DNA of 51,907 nucleotides, taken from assembly GCA_004294095.1 (NCBI GenBank), contig RDZR01000040.1, forward strand, positions 1-51,907, in the 5' to 3' direction. This document shows positions 35,075-44,198 of this stretch, piece after piece (the stretch's first letter is position 1; each line of letters begins with the position of its first letter). The translations under genes and the position numbers were made by a program. The notes under the pieces are model-generated. The model had not been told where the DNA came from, searched no databases, and saw only the letters and a program-made list of their open reading frames with translations. This DNA is from Verrucomicrobiota bacterium (GTDB lineage Bacteria; Verrucomicrobiota; Verrucomicrobiia; Verrucomicrobiales; Akkermansiaceae).

Positions 35075-35197
35075 TTCTCTGATTTATGAACTAAACAAAA
35101 TCAGGATTTTGCTCTAACTTGGGATCGGTTAGGGCAACTGCGAAACATTCAGCCTAACGAATTTTTTTCTAACAAATCATTTATTCACTCATTTCAT

Positions 35198-36661
35198 ATG
35201 ACGCATCACACCATTACGATTGCCGCAGGAGATGGCATTGGCCCAGAGATCATGACCGCTGTCCGCGGGATTTTAGAAGCTGCCAAGTGCCCGCTGATTT
35301 ACGAGGAAGTCGAAGTCGGCGAAAAGGCCTACCTTGCCGGACATAGCAGTGGCATCACTCCGCAAGCATGGGACATCGTGCGGAAAAATCCGGTGCTTCT
35401 CAAAGGCCCGATCACCACGCCGCAGGGCTCTGGTTACAAAAGCCTCAACGTCACGCTACGCAAAACGTTAGGTTTATTTGCCAACGTCCGCCCATGCCGC
35501 ACGTATGCCCCATTTGTGGCGACGCAACATGCGGGCATGGACGTCGTCGTCGTTCGCGAAAATGAAGAAGATCTCTATGCGGGCATTGAGCACCGACAAA
35601 CGGTGGATGTTTTTCAGTGTTTGAAAATCATCACGATTCCGGGCACCGAAAAAATCATCCGCTACGCCTTTGATTATGCGCGTAATAATGGACGCAAAAA
35701 AATCACGTGTTTGGTCAAAGACAACATCATGAAGCTGACCGACGGATTGTTTGCAGACACCTTCCGCCGGCTTGGCGAAGAATATCCGGAACTCGAAAAA
35801 AATGTGCAGATCATCGATATCGGCACCGCGAGAGTAGCAGTGAACCCCAAGCAATACGATGTGATCGTCACCCTCAATCTTTATGGCGATATCATCAGCG
35901 ATGTCACTGCCGAGCTGACAGGCAGCGTCGGCCTAGCGGGCAGTGCCAACGTCGGCGAGCGCATCAGCATGTTTGAAGCCATTCATGGCAGCGCGCCGGA
36001 TCTGGCTGGAAAGGACATGGCAAATCCCACTGCCCTGCTCCAGTCTGCGGTGATGATGCTGGTGCATCTCGGGCTTTCTGCCCATGCCGAGACGATTCAG
36101 AATGCCTTGCTTTGCACTTTGGAAGATGGGCTGCACACGGGCGATATTTTCCGCGAAGGAGTGAGCACCCAACGCGTCGGCACTCGTGCCTTTGGCGCGG
36201 CGATCATCGAGCGGCTCGGGCGCGCTCCGCAAACATTGCCGATCGTGAAATTTTCCTCCGCAACGGCGAAGACTCAGCCTTATGTGCGGCCCAGCGTGAA
36301 GCGCGAATTATGCGGCGTGGACCTTTTCATTTGTGAGGAAAATAGCGATCCTGAGTTGCTGGCCTCCAAACTCAATGCCGCTTCGGCTGGCACTCTGAAG
36401 CTCAAACTGATGACCAACCGCGGAGTCAAAGTCTGGCCTGATGGATTTCCTGAAACATTCTGCACCGATCACTGGCGCTGCCGCTTCGTGCACACTGAAA
36501 TGACTCCAAGCGCGCAACCTCCGGTCTATCCAATCCTTGATGGAGCCGTGATACCGCGCCTGATGAAGCAGTTGCACGATGCTGGCATCGATGTGGTTAA
36601 AACAGAAAATCTTTATCTGTTTGATGGCCAGCGCGGATTCTCACTCGGCCAAGGCGAATGA
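35198..36661 (+). CDS. icd: Isocitrate dehydrogenase (NADP type, Thermus-like)
   Basis: 487 residues. AGDGIGPEIM at the start, the substrate loop SLNVTLRKTLGLFANVRPCR, VVRENEEDLYAGIE, NLYGDIISD with metal-binding Asp and FEAIHGSAPDLAGKDMANPTAL, all of the beta-decarboxylating dehydrogenase family. The C-terminal extension after about residue 340 is typical of Thermus-type and alphaproteobacterial-type IDH of similar length (about 490). It converts isocitrate to 2-oxoglutarate. The leader (34963-35197) is AT-rich and holds four CTAAC/GTTAG motifs. Confidence 0.93.
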   Translation: MTHHTITIAAGDGIGPEIMTAVRGILEAAKCPLIYEEVEVGEKAYLAGHSSGITPQAWDIVRKNPVLLKGPITTPQGSGYKSLNVTLRKTLGLFANVRPCRTYAPFVATQHAGMDVVVVRENEEDLYAGIEHRQTVDVFQCLKIITIPGTEKIIRYAFDYARNNGRKKITCLVKDNIMKLTDGLFADTFRRLGEEYPELEKNVQIIDIGTARVAVNPKQYDVIVTLNLYGDIISDVTAELTGSVGLAGSANVGERISMFEAIHGSAPDLAGKDMANPTALLQSAVMMLVHLGLSAHAETIQNALLCTLEDGLHTGDIFREGVSTQRVGTRAFGAAIIERLGRAPQTLPIVKFSSATAKTQPYVRPSVKRELCGVDLFICEENSDPELLASKLNAASAGTLKLKLMTNRGVKVWPDGFPETFCTDHWRCRFVHTEMTPSAQPPVYPILDGAVIPRLMKQLHDAGIDVVKTENLYLFDGQRGFSLGQGE

Positions 36662-36687
36662 ACTCGTATCGATCATTTTAGAAAACG

Positions 36688-37722
36688 ATGAACGCTTGCC
36701 AACGTGTCTTGATTCTAGGTGCGTTGGCGATGGCTGCGGTGCTTTCTAACAGTTGTGAGAAGGAAACATATTCACCTGAGAAAGCAGCACTGGCGGCGGG
36801 GCGTGATTTGATCATGCAAGGCATCGTCGAGGATCGCTCGGCGGTGCTTGCGCTGTTAGAAAAGCGTGATTTCATCGCTCTTGAAAAACGTGCAAGTGAT
36901 TTACGAACCCAAAATAGCCGCTATGAAAATGGAGCGTGGAAGCTCGATCATTTTTATCAAGCCATTTTGTTAGATCGAACCGCAAGTTCCGAGCTATGGA
37001 TGCCTCGTGAGGCATTGCATCGCGCATGGTCTGAGGCGTTTCCACAATCCGTCACCGCACAATCAGCCGAGTCTGCTTTTTGGTTAGAATATGCGTGGCA
37101 TGCGCGAGGAAGTGGATTTGCCAACGAAGTGAGCCCCGAGCAATGGCAAGAATTTGAGTCACGTCTGGCGCGTGCTCGCGAGCGCCTGATGGCATCGTTG
37201 GGTGATTGCCCGCAGCGCGATCTGATTTTCATGCGGATTGCTTTGGCCAGCCAGAGTTCGGTGGCAACATTTCGTCAACTCTTTGAAAATGCGAAAATGC
37301 GCGAGCCATCTTACCTCGCCCATGATTTGATGCAGGCTCAATTCTTGATGACGGATTGGTATGGCGAGCCCGGAGATTGGGAAGCGGCGGCTCTAGCAGA
37401 AATCAATCGTCCAAGCGGCCTTGGGGTGAGCGGATACGCCCTCGTCGTGCGCGATCGGCGGCCATTTTTTGATGATGTATTTCGTGATACCCAAGCATCG
37501 TGGGCCCTCACCCGCCAAGGATTTGAGCAACTCACCCAAGCCCATCCAGCATCTTTAGAGCTACTGAATGCCTACGCTCGCCTTGCTTGCATCGCGCAAG
37601 ATGCTGATCTCGCACATTCCCTTTTTGAAAAAATTGACAACCGTATTGTTTTAGAAAGTTGGGGCGAACGCAAACGCTTCGTGCAAATGCGAAATTGGGC
37701 ACGTGATTCCGCCAAGCGATGA
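36688..37722 (+). CDS. Probable lipoprotein, helical, unknown function
   Basis: 344 residues. A signal peptide with lipobox LSNSC (Cys23) predicts an outer-membrane or periplasmic lipoprotein. The rest is strongly helical with many Ala, Glu and Arg and may fold as TPR-like repeats (SLELLNAYARLACIAQDADLAHSLF near the end). I do not recognise a defined family; a DUF4034-like protein is possible. It begins 26 bases after icd and is followed by a phosphatase gene 44 bases on. Confidence 0.7.
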   Translation: MNACQRVLILGALAMAAVLSNSCEKETYSPEKAALAAGRDLIMQGIVEDRSAVLALLEKRDFIALEKRASDLRTQNSRYENGAWKLDHFYQAILLDRTASSELWMPREALHRAWSEAFPQSVTAQSAESAFWLEYAWHARGSGFANEVSPEQWQEFESRLARARERLMASLGDCPQRDLIFMRIALASQSSVATFRQLFENAKMREPSYLAHDLMQAQFLMTDWYGEPGDWEAAALAEINRPSGLGVSGYALVVRDRRPFFDDVFRDTQASWALTRQGFEQLTQAHPASLELLNAYARLACIAQDADLAHSLFEKIDNRIVLESWGERKRFVQMRNWARDSAKR

Positions 37723-37766
37723 TTGCGATTTGACGAACTCCCCCACCCTCTTCAATATCCGCCCAC

Positions 37767-38249
37767 ATGGGAGAAATGAAAAATGTGCTATTTGTTTGCA
37801 CGGGTAACACGTGTCGCAGCCCGTTGGCCGAAGGGCTATTCAAAAAGCATACCGCAGAGCGCAGCGATTTCACCGTGAGCTCCGCAGGCTTGGCGACTTT
37901 TGAGGGCAGCTCGATCAGCTTCGAAAGTGAGGATATTTTAAGAGAAGTGCAAGCACCTCTCGATCAACACCGCAGCCAGCGAGTTACCCAAAAATTGTTA
38001 GATTCGGCGACCCATGTCATCGCCATGACGCACACACACCTCATGACTTTGGAAGCGCGTTTTCCAAATCACACCGATAAATTCTATCTGTTAGGTGAAT
38101 TTATCCAAACGACTGCAGAAACGAGCCCACCCGATGTGCCAGATCCGATTGGCATGCCGCGCGCTGCTTATCAGGAAGTGGCCGCGATGATTGAGCGAGC
38201 CATTCCCGTGATCATTCAATACATCGACGAAAGTCAGCCTCAACAATGA
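37767..38249 (+). CDS. Low-molecular-weight protein phosphatase
   Basis: 160 residues. VLFVCTGNTCRSPLAEGL contains the catalytic CxxxxxR(S) P-loop, and the general acid appears in PDVPDPIGMPRAAY. This is the LMW protein tyrosine (or arginine) phosphatase fold. Cytoplasmic. Start 37767 is used; an in-frame ATG at 37776 (MKNVLFV) is equally good. A hairpin follows at 38275-38302. The target protein is unknown. Confidence 0.88.
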   Translation: MGEMKNVLFVCTGNTCRSPLAEGLFKKHTAERSDFTVSSAGLATFEGSSISFESEDILREVQAPLDQHRSQRVTQKLLDSATHVIAMTHTHLMTLEARFPNHTDKFYLLGEFIQTTAETSPPDVPDPIGMPRAAYQEVAAMIERAIPVIIQYIDESQPQQ

Positions 38250-38274
38250 GCAACTGGCCGATGCCTCAGAATGC

Positions 38275-38302
38275 GGCTCCAAGGGGGAAGATTCTTGGAG
38301 CC
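38275..38302 (+). terminator. Strong hairpin, probable terminator
   Basis: GGCTCCAAG (38275-38283) pairs perfectly with CTTGGAGCC (38294-38302) around a 10-base loop. The sequence after it is ATTCTATTTCT, T-rich but not a clean T-run. It lies 26 bases after the phosphatase gene and before rsmB. Confidence 0.6.
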
Positions 38303-38432
38303 ATTCTATTTCTAAGGCATCAACCGTTTTGCAATCCATTATGAGGTTAATCGAAAATATCACGTTCAACAACTACGTGATCATGTTACCCTTTGATAAA
38401 AAAATCATTCATTTTCCGTTAGAAACTAACTC

Positions 38433-39677
38433 ATGCCTGCCAAAAATTTCCACGTTCGCCAAGCTGCCGTCTCCGCCCTAAGGGCATGGGCGAAGGGTCA
38501 CGATTACGCAGAAAGCTTGATCGATCGCCATGCACAACGGCGCAATTTATCCTCAGCGGACCGCGGATTGCTGCAAGCGATTTTGTTTGGCGTGCTCAGG
38601 CATCGCCGATTGTTAGATCATTGGATTGGCGCATTACGCAAAGGAAAATTGGATGCGGAAACGCGGGATATTTTGCGCGTTGGCCTCTGCCAATTATTGA
38701 TCCTTAATTTACCAGATCACGCCGCCGTCAATGAAACGGTGGAAGTGGGAAAGGCCAGCGTGCGCGCATTGATCAATGCGGTGCTCAGGCAAGCGATTGA
38801 ACGGCGCAGCGAGCTGTTAGAAAAGTTGGAAGAACTACCTGCGGCAGAGCTGCATTCACACCCAGATTGGTTGGCAAAGCGCTGGAGCAGTGCCTTGGGC
38901 AAACGAGAAGCCATCGCTCTGATGGAGTGGAATAATCAACCGGCAGAAACATTTTTTCGCATCAATCCGCTGGCGACGATTCCGGAATCATTACCGGGCA
39001 ACGCGGTAGATGGTGCGCTTGGTTTCTATCAGCTAACAGGAAAATTACCTAACGAGCTGTTAGCAAGTGGTGCCATTTACATTCAGGATCCAGCTACTCG
39101 GCATGCGGTGGAATTGTTAGATCCAAAAGATGGTGAGCGCATTCTCGATGCTTGCGCAGCTCCGGGCGGCAAAGCATTTCTAATCGCCGCAGCCTGTGGA
39201 TCCGCGGGGCAGCTTACCTGCACGGATTCCAATGAAAAACGCATGCCACGGCTACGGGCGAATCTTGAGCGCTTGCATTGTGGCGAAGCTGAGTTGGCCG
39301 TGCACGATTGGGCAGAGCCGCCACCAACAAAGTGGATAGGAGCCTTTGATGCCATTTTACTCGATGTGCCGTGCTCGAATACCGGTGTGATCCGGCGCAG
39401 GGTGGATGTGCGCTGGCGCTTGCAACCGCAGTCGATTGAAGAGATCAACCAAATCCAACGGCGGATCCTAGAGCACGCCGCGCTTTGCCTAACAGAAAAT
39501 GGACGCTTGGTTTATTCAACATGCTCGATCGAGGCTGAGGAAAATGAGCTGATGGTCAAAAATTTTCTCGCCGAGCATCCCGAATTTCAGCTTAACTCGT
39601 CGCGAACGGTTTTACCATTCCGTGATTCGAGTGATGGAGCATATGCTGCAAGGCTCGATCGCATCGCTCAGCTGTAG
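38433..39677 (+). CDS. rsmB: 16S rRNA m5C methyltransferase (RsmB/Sun family)
   Basis: 414 residues. An N-terminal NusB-like helical domain (residues 1-130) is followed by the SAM-dependent methyltransferase. SAM loop DACAAPGGKAFLIA, motif IV DVPCSNTGVIRRRVDVRW with one catalytic Cys, and motif VI YSTCSIEAEENE with the second. It methylates a cytosine of 16S rRNA. Length is close to E. coli RsmB (429). The gene lies alone between a hairpin and a small membrane-protein gene. Confidence 0.93.
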   Translation: MPAKNFHVRQAAVSALRAWAKGHDYAESLIDRHAQRRNLSSADRGLLQAILFGVLRHRRLLDHWIGALRKGKLDAETRDILRVGLCQLLILNLPDHAAVNETVEVGKASVRALINAVLRQAIERRSELLEKLEELPAAELHSHPDWLAKRWSSALGKREAIALMEWNNQPAETFFRINPLATIPESLPGNAVDGALGFYQLTGKLPNELLASGAIYIQDPATRHAVELLDPKDGERILDACAAPGGKAFLIAAACGSAGQLTCTDSNEKRMPRLRANLERLHCGEAELAVHDWAEPPPTKWIGAFDAILLDVPCSNTGVIRRRVDVRWRLQPQSIEEINQIQRRILEHAALCLTENGRLVYSTCSIEAEENELMVKNFLAEHPEFQLNSSRTVLPFRDSSDGAYAARLDRIAQL

Positions 39678-39706
39678 TCATCATTCTGTCATCCGATTTA
39701 AAGCCA

Positions 39707-39931
39707 ATGAGGTCATTTTTTAGCATGTTGTTGATGATCGTGGCCATCACCCTGTTGGTGGGCACCACGGTGGGCATCTACTATCTCAGCTCGACGACGG
39801 AATTTTCCCGAGTGGGTGGAGTCCCCCAAGCAGCAGAGACTCCGGAGGATGAAGGCGGCGTGAAAACCGGCGGACTTGATACCGACGGTCTAAAAACCAA
39901 GCGCATATCAGGCGAAGATTCTGAGAATTAA
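39707..39931 (+). CDS. Small single-span membrane protein
   Basis: 74 residues. One N-terminal membrane span (MLLMIVAITLLVGTTVGIYYL) and a polar acidic tail (PEDEGGVKTGG, ISGEDSEN). No family recognised. It starts 29 bases after rsmB, and its end overlaps the convergent J-domain gene by four bases. The frame is short, so confidence is moderate. Confidence 0.55.
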   Translation: MRSFFSMLLMIVAITLLVGTTVGIYYLSSTTEFSRVGGVPQAAETPEDEGGVKTGGLDTDGLKTKRISGEDSEN

Positions 39932-40476
39932 GCCAGCATCTGGCTGAATGTTGAGTTGAGCTGTGCTCGCCATTTTTCGAGAAATACCAAGTTCCGATAA
40001 CGTGCTGAGAGGGTATTTGCATCGATCATTATCGTCTGCTCGATGGCCGAAAAATCATGGCATTGCTGGAAAATCGCTTCGTCGATTTGGCCAATCGATT
40101 GCTCGATGCGCTCCATGCATGAGTGCACTTCACGCTCCAGTATCGCTTTGGCGAGGGCGGACTGAGCAGATTCTCGGCGGCGGATCAGCTCCTGCGAGCT
40201 GGCCAGCACTTGGCTGATTTCAGAGAACAAATCGACCAAATCCCCATCAATTTGCCCGCGTAGTTGCACTTCTGCGCCACGCACTTCGAGCCATTTTTTC
40301 AAACGCTGGGCAGGACTTGATAGTAAACTGTAGGCTGCCTGAATGTTGGAAAATCCTATTTCGGACCCACCGCCATCCGGGTGCATCGTCTTTCCCGCTG
40401 TGCGGAATGCGGCGCGCAATTCCGCCTCACTAATGACCAGCCTTGGCTGCAATCCCAGTTGCTCAAAATCGTTCAT
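39928..40476 (-). CDS. hscB: HscB-like J-domain co-chaperone
   Basis: 182 residues. The J-domain lies at the N-terminus: MNDFEQLGLQPRLVISEAELRAAFR and the HPD tripeptide in KTMHPDGGGSE. A C-terminal helical domain (about 80-170) with EREVHSCMERIEQSIG resembles HscB, the partner of HscA in Fe-S cluster transfer. No hscA, iscU or fdx gene is nearby, so a general DnaJ-like role is the alternative. It overlaps the convergent gene at 39707 by 4 bases. Confidence 0.7.
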   Translation of the reverse strand: MNDFEQLGLQPRLVISEAELRAAFRTAGKTMHPDGGGSEIGFSNIQAAYSLLSSPAQRLKKWLEVRGAEVQLRGQIDGDLVDLFSEISQVLASSQELIRRRESAQSALAKAILEREVHSCMERIEQSIGQIDEAIFQQCHDFSAIEQTIMIDANTLSARYRNLVFLEKWRAQLNSTFSQMLA

Positions 40477-40570
40477 GATTGCAGGTTATCTAAGAAATTT
40501 TCAGATCTATCAAAAGAATTGTTCCACAATTAAAAAATATCAGTTAGACTGTTCATCAGTTCAATCAATC

Positions 40571-41170
40571 ATGAGCCCGATCTCAACTTCCAAGAAAAAA
40601 CAGCGCATCGCACTGTTCGGTGGAACGTTTGACCCGGTGCATCTTGGCCACTTGCATGCGGCATCTGCAGCCAAGATGTTGATGGATTTGGATCAGGTTA
40701 GATTCATTCCTTGCCATCTTTCTCCGCATAAAAAAAACAGCCTTCCCACCTCGGCTGAAAATCGCCTCGAGATGCTGCGCATTGCAACGGCATCCGCGCC
40801 TTGGGCAGTGATCGATTCGATTGAAATCGACCAAGGAGGGATTTCTTACTCGATCGATACCGTTCAAAAAATTTACGAAAAAATCGCTGATTGCGAGTTG
40901 TTTTGGATTCTAGGAAATGACCAATGGGAAGCACTGCCCAAATGGAAAAATTCCAAGGAGTTGGCAAAATTAGTCGAGTTCATCGTCGTGGCGCGCCACG
41001 GAAAGCCGATGCCGCGGACTGGCTACCGTTTGCATGTGATCCACAGCGAACATCCTGCAAGTTCTCAGGAAATCCGGCGCTGCTACTCGCAGGGCGCTGT
41101 CTCTCATCCATGGCTAACTAAAGAACTATCCAGCTTCATCGGACAGCGGCGGCTTTATTATTTAGCATAG
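40571..41170 (+). CDS. nadD: Nicotinate-nucleotide adenylyltransferase
   Basis: 199 residues from MSPISTSKKKQRIALFGGTFDP at 40571; the longer frame from 40343 lies in antisense to hscB and is not family-like. GGTFDPVHLGHL is the nucleotidyltransferase (T/H)xGH signature, and SSQEIRRCYSQG near the C-terminus is the ISST-x-IR-like motif. It adenylates nicotinate mononucleotide in NAD synthesis. The 3' end overlaps the convergent ctaA gene by 35 bases. Confidence 0.93.
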   Translation: MSPISTSKKKQRIALFGGTFDPVHLGHLHAASAAKMLMDLDQVRFIPCHLSPHKKNSLPTSAENRLEMLRIATASAPWAVIDSIEIDQGGISYSIDTVQKIYEKIADCELFWILGNDQWEALPKWKNSKELAKLVEFIVVARHGKPMPRTGYRLHVIHSEHPASSQEIRRCYSQGAVSHPWLTKELSSFIGQRRLYYLA

Positions 41171-42167
41171 ATTCTCGTCCGGCTGTTAGACCTAAAAGCC
41201 ACAGCCAGCAAAAGGTGAGCAGCACCGCAGCCAAACCCACATGGAGCACCTGCACCCAGCCATAAATATGCACTTGAGACATCACGATACCCAGCACCAT
41301 CTGTGCAATGACGATGCCGAGCACAACGCGCTCCACTCGCTTCGGGCCACCGGCAACGTGCTTCCGTGTGAGCCACCAGGCCCATATCGCAGCGATCAAA
41401 ACACCCCATGAGAAACTACGATGGATCAAGTAGGACCACGTTTTTTCTAACTCCTCATTCCACTCGGCACGCGGGACTTTGATGTGAAATTTTGACAAAA
41501 GATCCGTCTGCTCGCGCACTTGTGAGCCGAGAATGCCCTCGATGATAATCGTCCCTAACAGAATGATGACCGCCCAGCGCAGCAAGCGCCTTCCGCGTTC
41601 GTGAACTTGTATGCGCCATGGGCGATCCGTCCCTGCCCACGCCGCGTAAGTGAGAAAACCTAACAAACTCATGGCGAGCGCGAGATGCGTCGTGAGCACA
41701 CCTGGTTTTAAGCCGCTAAAGACGACGCGCGCGCCCATCCACGCATTGATGAGCACCATGATCAATGCCAGCCATGCGCACCAAAAAACCAGCGGGCGCT
41801 TGGGCCGCTGCCAAAATCCGGCGACCACGGTAGCGACGCAGAAGAAGCCGACTGGCAAACTACAAAGCCGATTGAAATACTCCGTCCAAACATGCCGCGG
41901 ATTGAATTCTTGGCGCAGCGATTCTTCGGTAATCGTCGATGGATCGCGCCCCATGCGCTCGGCTTTTTGGCGAAAGCGCTCGATCGGCAACTTGGTGAAA
42001 TCAACTTGCTCGGCGGCAGTCGGCGGAATCAAGGAACCCCAACATTTTGGCCAATCCGGACATCCCATGCCCGCACCCGTCACCCGCACGATGGCGCCAA
42101 CAAACATCAAAAATAATACTGAAATGAGTGCCGCCGTCGCCAGCTTTTGAAATCGCGTCATCGCCAT
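41136..42167 (-). CDS. ctaA: Heme A synthase (CtaA/COX15)
   Basis: 343 residues from MAMTRFQKLA at 42167; the frame extends to 42242 without family similarity. Eight membrane spans, with the cysteine motif GAGMGCPDWPKCWGSLIPP, EYFNRLCSLPVGFF, THLALAMSLLGFL, IHRSFSWGVLIA and LHVGLAAVLL supplying heme ligands. The first His ligand position reads Asn (EYFNRL), as in many COX15 proteins. It oxidises heme O to heme A for cytochrome oxidase, so the host is an aerobe. The long Cys-loop and size fit the COX15 subgroup. Confidence 0.9.
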   Translation of the reverse strand: MAMTRFQKLATAALISVLFLMFVGAIVRVTGAGMGCPDWPKCWGSLIPPTAAEQVDFTKLPIERFRQKAERMGRDPSTITEESLRQEFNPRHVWTEYFNRLCSLPVGFFCVATVVAGFWQRPKRPLVFWCAWLALIMVLINAWMGARVVFSGLKPGVLTTHLALAMSLLGFLTYAAWAGTDRPWRIQVHERGRRLLRWAVIILLGTIIIEGILGSQVREQTDLLSKFHIKVPRAEWNEELEKTWSYLIHRSFSWGVLIAAIWAWWLTRKHVAGGPKRVERVVLGIVIAQMVLGIVMSQVHIYGWVQVLHVGLAAVLLTFCWLWLLGLTAGRESMLNNKAAAVR

Positions 42168-42284
42168 GGCCAGACGATGGCCACGGGCATGCATTTTTCC
42201 AGAGCAAATCGGACGGCGCGAGGATCTTGCATCGATTTCCAATTGTGAGCTTTGCAGAGTGAGGATTTTCGGTAGGCTATTGGC

Positions 42285-43229
42285 ATGAAATGGATTTGCA
42301 TTTTGCTCTTGTTTACCGCTGGCATGCCCTGTTTTGCGGCGAAGCCCGTGCCAGCGCCCTCACCGATGCGTTTACCGCAGCAGACGGTTTTCAAAGGCGA
42401 GGCAAAATTTAATGCGATCGTCGCCAAGGCTCTCAAGCAAAATTGGCGGGCTTTACCACTGGGAGAACGCACCATGCGGGTGGCGCGAGAAATGGTTGGC
42501 ACGCCCTACGTCAATTACACGTTAGAAGTCGATGACCGCATCGAGTCCCCAGTGGTCAATCTGTTAGCGATGGATTGCTGGACCTACTACGAAAATGCGT
42601 TGGCGATTGCTCGCATGATTCACTTCAAACCTGGGCCTTATCAGCCGCAGGACATGCTGCACATGATCGAAATCGAAAGATACCGCGATGGTCGCTGCAC
42701 TGGAAATTACCTCAGCCGCATGCATCATCTCGAAGAAGTTTTTTACGACAATCAACGCCGAGGCTACGCGCAAAACATCACTTCCCGCCTGCCCGGAGCC
42801 GTGCGCATCAAGCGCGAAATCCGCGAGATGACGGTGCAGTGGGAGAGCTACCGTTATTTGAAATCCAATCCATCCTTGATTGAGCCGATGGGCAAAATTG
42901 AAGCTCAAGTTTCCAAATTGCCCGTCTATCACGTGCCCAAAGATCAAGTGCGCAACGCGGAAAAATACCTTGCCAATGGTGACATCTGCGCAACGACGAC
43001 CCAAGGGCCATTCGGCTACACTTCCCACGTCGGGCTGATCTTGCGCGTGGGCGATCGCGCCTACTTTAGCCATGCAACGTCAGAGCGAGATAAGGGACGC
43101 ATGGTCATTATCGATAAGCCGATCACGAGTTATCTAGCAGAAAAAAAAGGCCGTGCGGGCATGATCATTTGCCGTCCGGTTGATTTGCCACAGTCTCCAC
43201 TTTGGAAAAAAGAGAAGGCCAAGCCCTAA
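42285..43229 (+). CDS. DUF1460 family cell-wall hydrolase-like protein
   Basis: 314 residues. A signal peptide (MKWICILLLFTAGMPCFAA) is followed by a DUF1460 fold. MDCWTYYENALAIAR holds the catalytic Cys of the NlpC/P60-like fold, and YTSHVGLILR the His. Related proteins are secreted amidases or peptidases. The Cys and His are in place, so enzymatic activity is likely. It is divergent from ctaA and four bases upstream of the next gene. Confidence 0.85.
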   Translation: MKWICILLLFTAGMPCFAAKPVPAPSPMRLPQQTVFKGEAKFNAIVAKALKQNWRALPLGERTMRVAREMVGTPYVNYTLEVDDRIESPVVNLLAMDCWTYYENALAIARMIHFKPGPYQPQDMLHMIEIERYRDGRCTGNYLSRMHHLEEVFYDNQRRGYAQNITSRLPGAVRIKREIREMTVQWESYRYLKSNPSLIEPMGKIEAQVSKLPVYHVPKDQVRNAEKYLANGDICATTTQGPFGYTSHVGLILRVGDRAYFSHATSERDKGRMVIIDKPITSYLAEKKGRAGMIICRPVDLPQSPLWKKEKAKP

Positions 43230-43233
43230 CAAA

Positions 43234-44160
43234 ATGTTAGCCTTTTCGACGTGTTGGAATAACAGCCGCCATGCAGATGGTGAGCCGATGATTGAAGAAA
43301 TTGTGGCGATGGGCTTTTACCGTATCGAGCTCTCCCATGGCATGACCATTGCAAAATTGCCGGGCATCCAAAAAGCGTTCCGCCGTGGAATTTTTAAATG
43401 CGCTGGAGTGCATAATTATTTCCCTGCGCCGGTGGAAGTGATGATCGATGCGCCAGATGCCTATGAATTTACTTCGCACCGCGCGTTCGATCGTCAGCGG
43501 GCGATGGACATGACGCTGCGCACGCTCGAAGTTGCCGCTGATTTTCAAGCTCACTACTTGGTGCTGCACATGGGATCCGTGCCGCTTAGCTCCAAAAAAT
43601 TCACGCGCCCGCTGACGGCCTCCGTCGCCTCAGGCCAGCAACGCGATCCGAAGCATATCAGACAAAAGTTGGATTTTATCCGCAAGCGCGAGCGCATCGC
43701 CGGACTCTACTTCGAGCGGGCGACGCAGGCGTTAGAAAAAATTGCCGAACGGGCACAGGAGTTGGGCGTGAAACTCGCCATCGAATCTCGCTCACGTTTT
43801 GAAGACATGCCGACGGAGCGCGAAATGCTTGCCTTGCAAGAACAGTTTAAAGAACACGCTGCGGTTGGCTATTGGCATGACTTTGGGCATGTGCAATTGA
43901 AGCACAATTTAGGTCTGTTAGATCATCATCAGTGGTTAGAGAGTATTTCAAACTATCTGATAGGAGGCCATGTCCACGACGTCGAATGGCCAGCGCGAGA
44001 TCACCGCACGCCGCTGACGGGGACGTTAGATTTTGCCAGTCTATTGGCATTTTTTCCGAAGGATGCGCCACTGATTTGGGAGCTTAGCCCGACCAATCGC
44101 AAGGCCGATATTTTGAGCGCATATGCTCGCTGGAAAGAGTTATTTCCTGACCGACAATAA
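43234..44160 (+). CDS. Sugar phosphate isomerase/epimerase-like TIM-barrel protein
   Basis: 308 residues from MLAFSTCWNNSRHADGE at 43234, five bases after the previous stop; the frame extends upstream to 43180 but that lies in DUF1460. Features of AP-endonuclease-2 / xylose-isomerase-like barrels: LVLHMGSVPL, LAIESRSRFEDMP, VGYWHDFGHVQLK and IGGHVHDVEWPARDHRTPLTGT. Metal-binding His, Glu and Asp are in the expected order. The substrate is unknown. Confidence 0.83.
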   Translation: MLAFSTCWNNSRHADGEPMIEEIVAMGFYRIELSHGMTIAKLPGIQKAFRRGIFKCAGVHNYFPAPVEVMIDAPDAYEFTSHRAFDRQRAMDMTLRTLEVAADFQAHYLVLHMGSVPLSSKKFTRPLTASVASGQQRDPKHIRQKLDFIRKRERIAGLYFERATQALEKIAERAQELGVKLAIESRSRFEDMPTEREMLALQEQFKEHAAVGYWHDFGHVQLKHNLGLLDHHQWLESISNYLIGGHVHDVEWPARDHRTPLTGTLDFASLLAFFPKDAPLIWELSPTNRKADILSAYARWKELFPDRQ

Positions 44161-44198
44161 CTCTTGCGCCGTGCGGTTAGAACCTCGACTTTGAGGGC

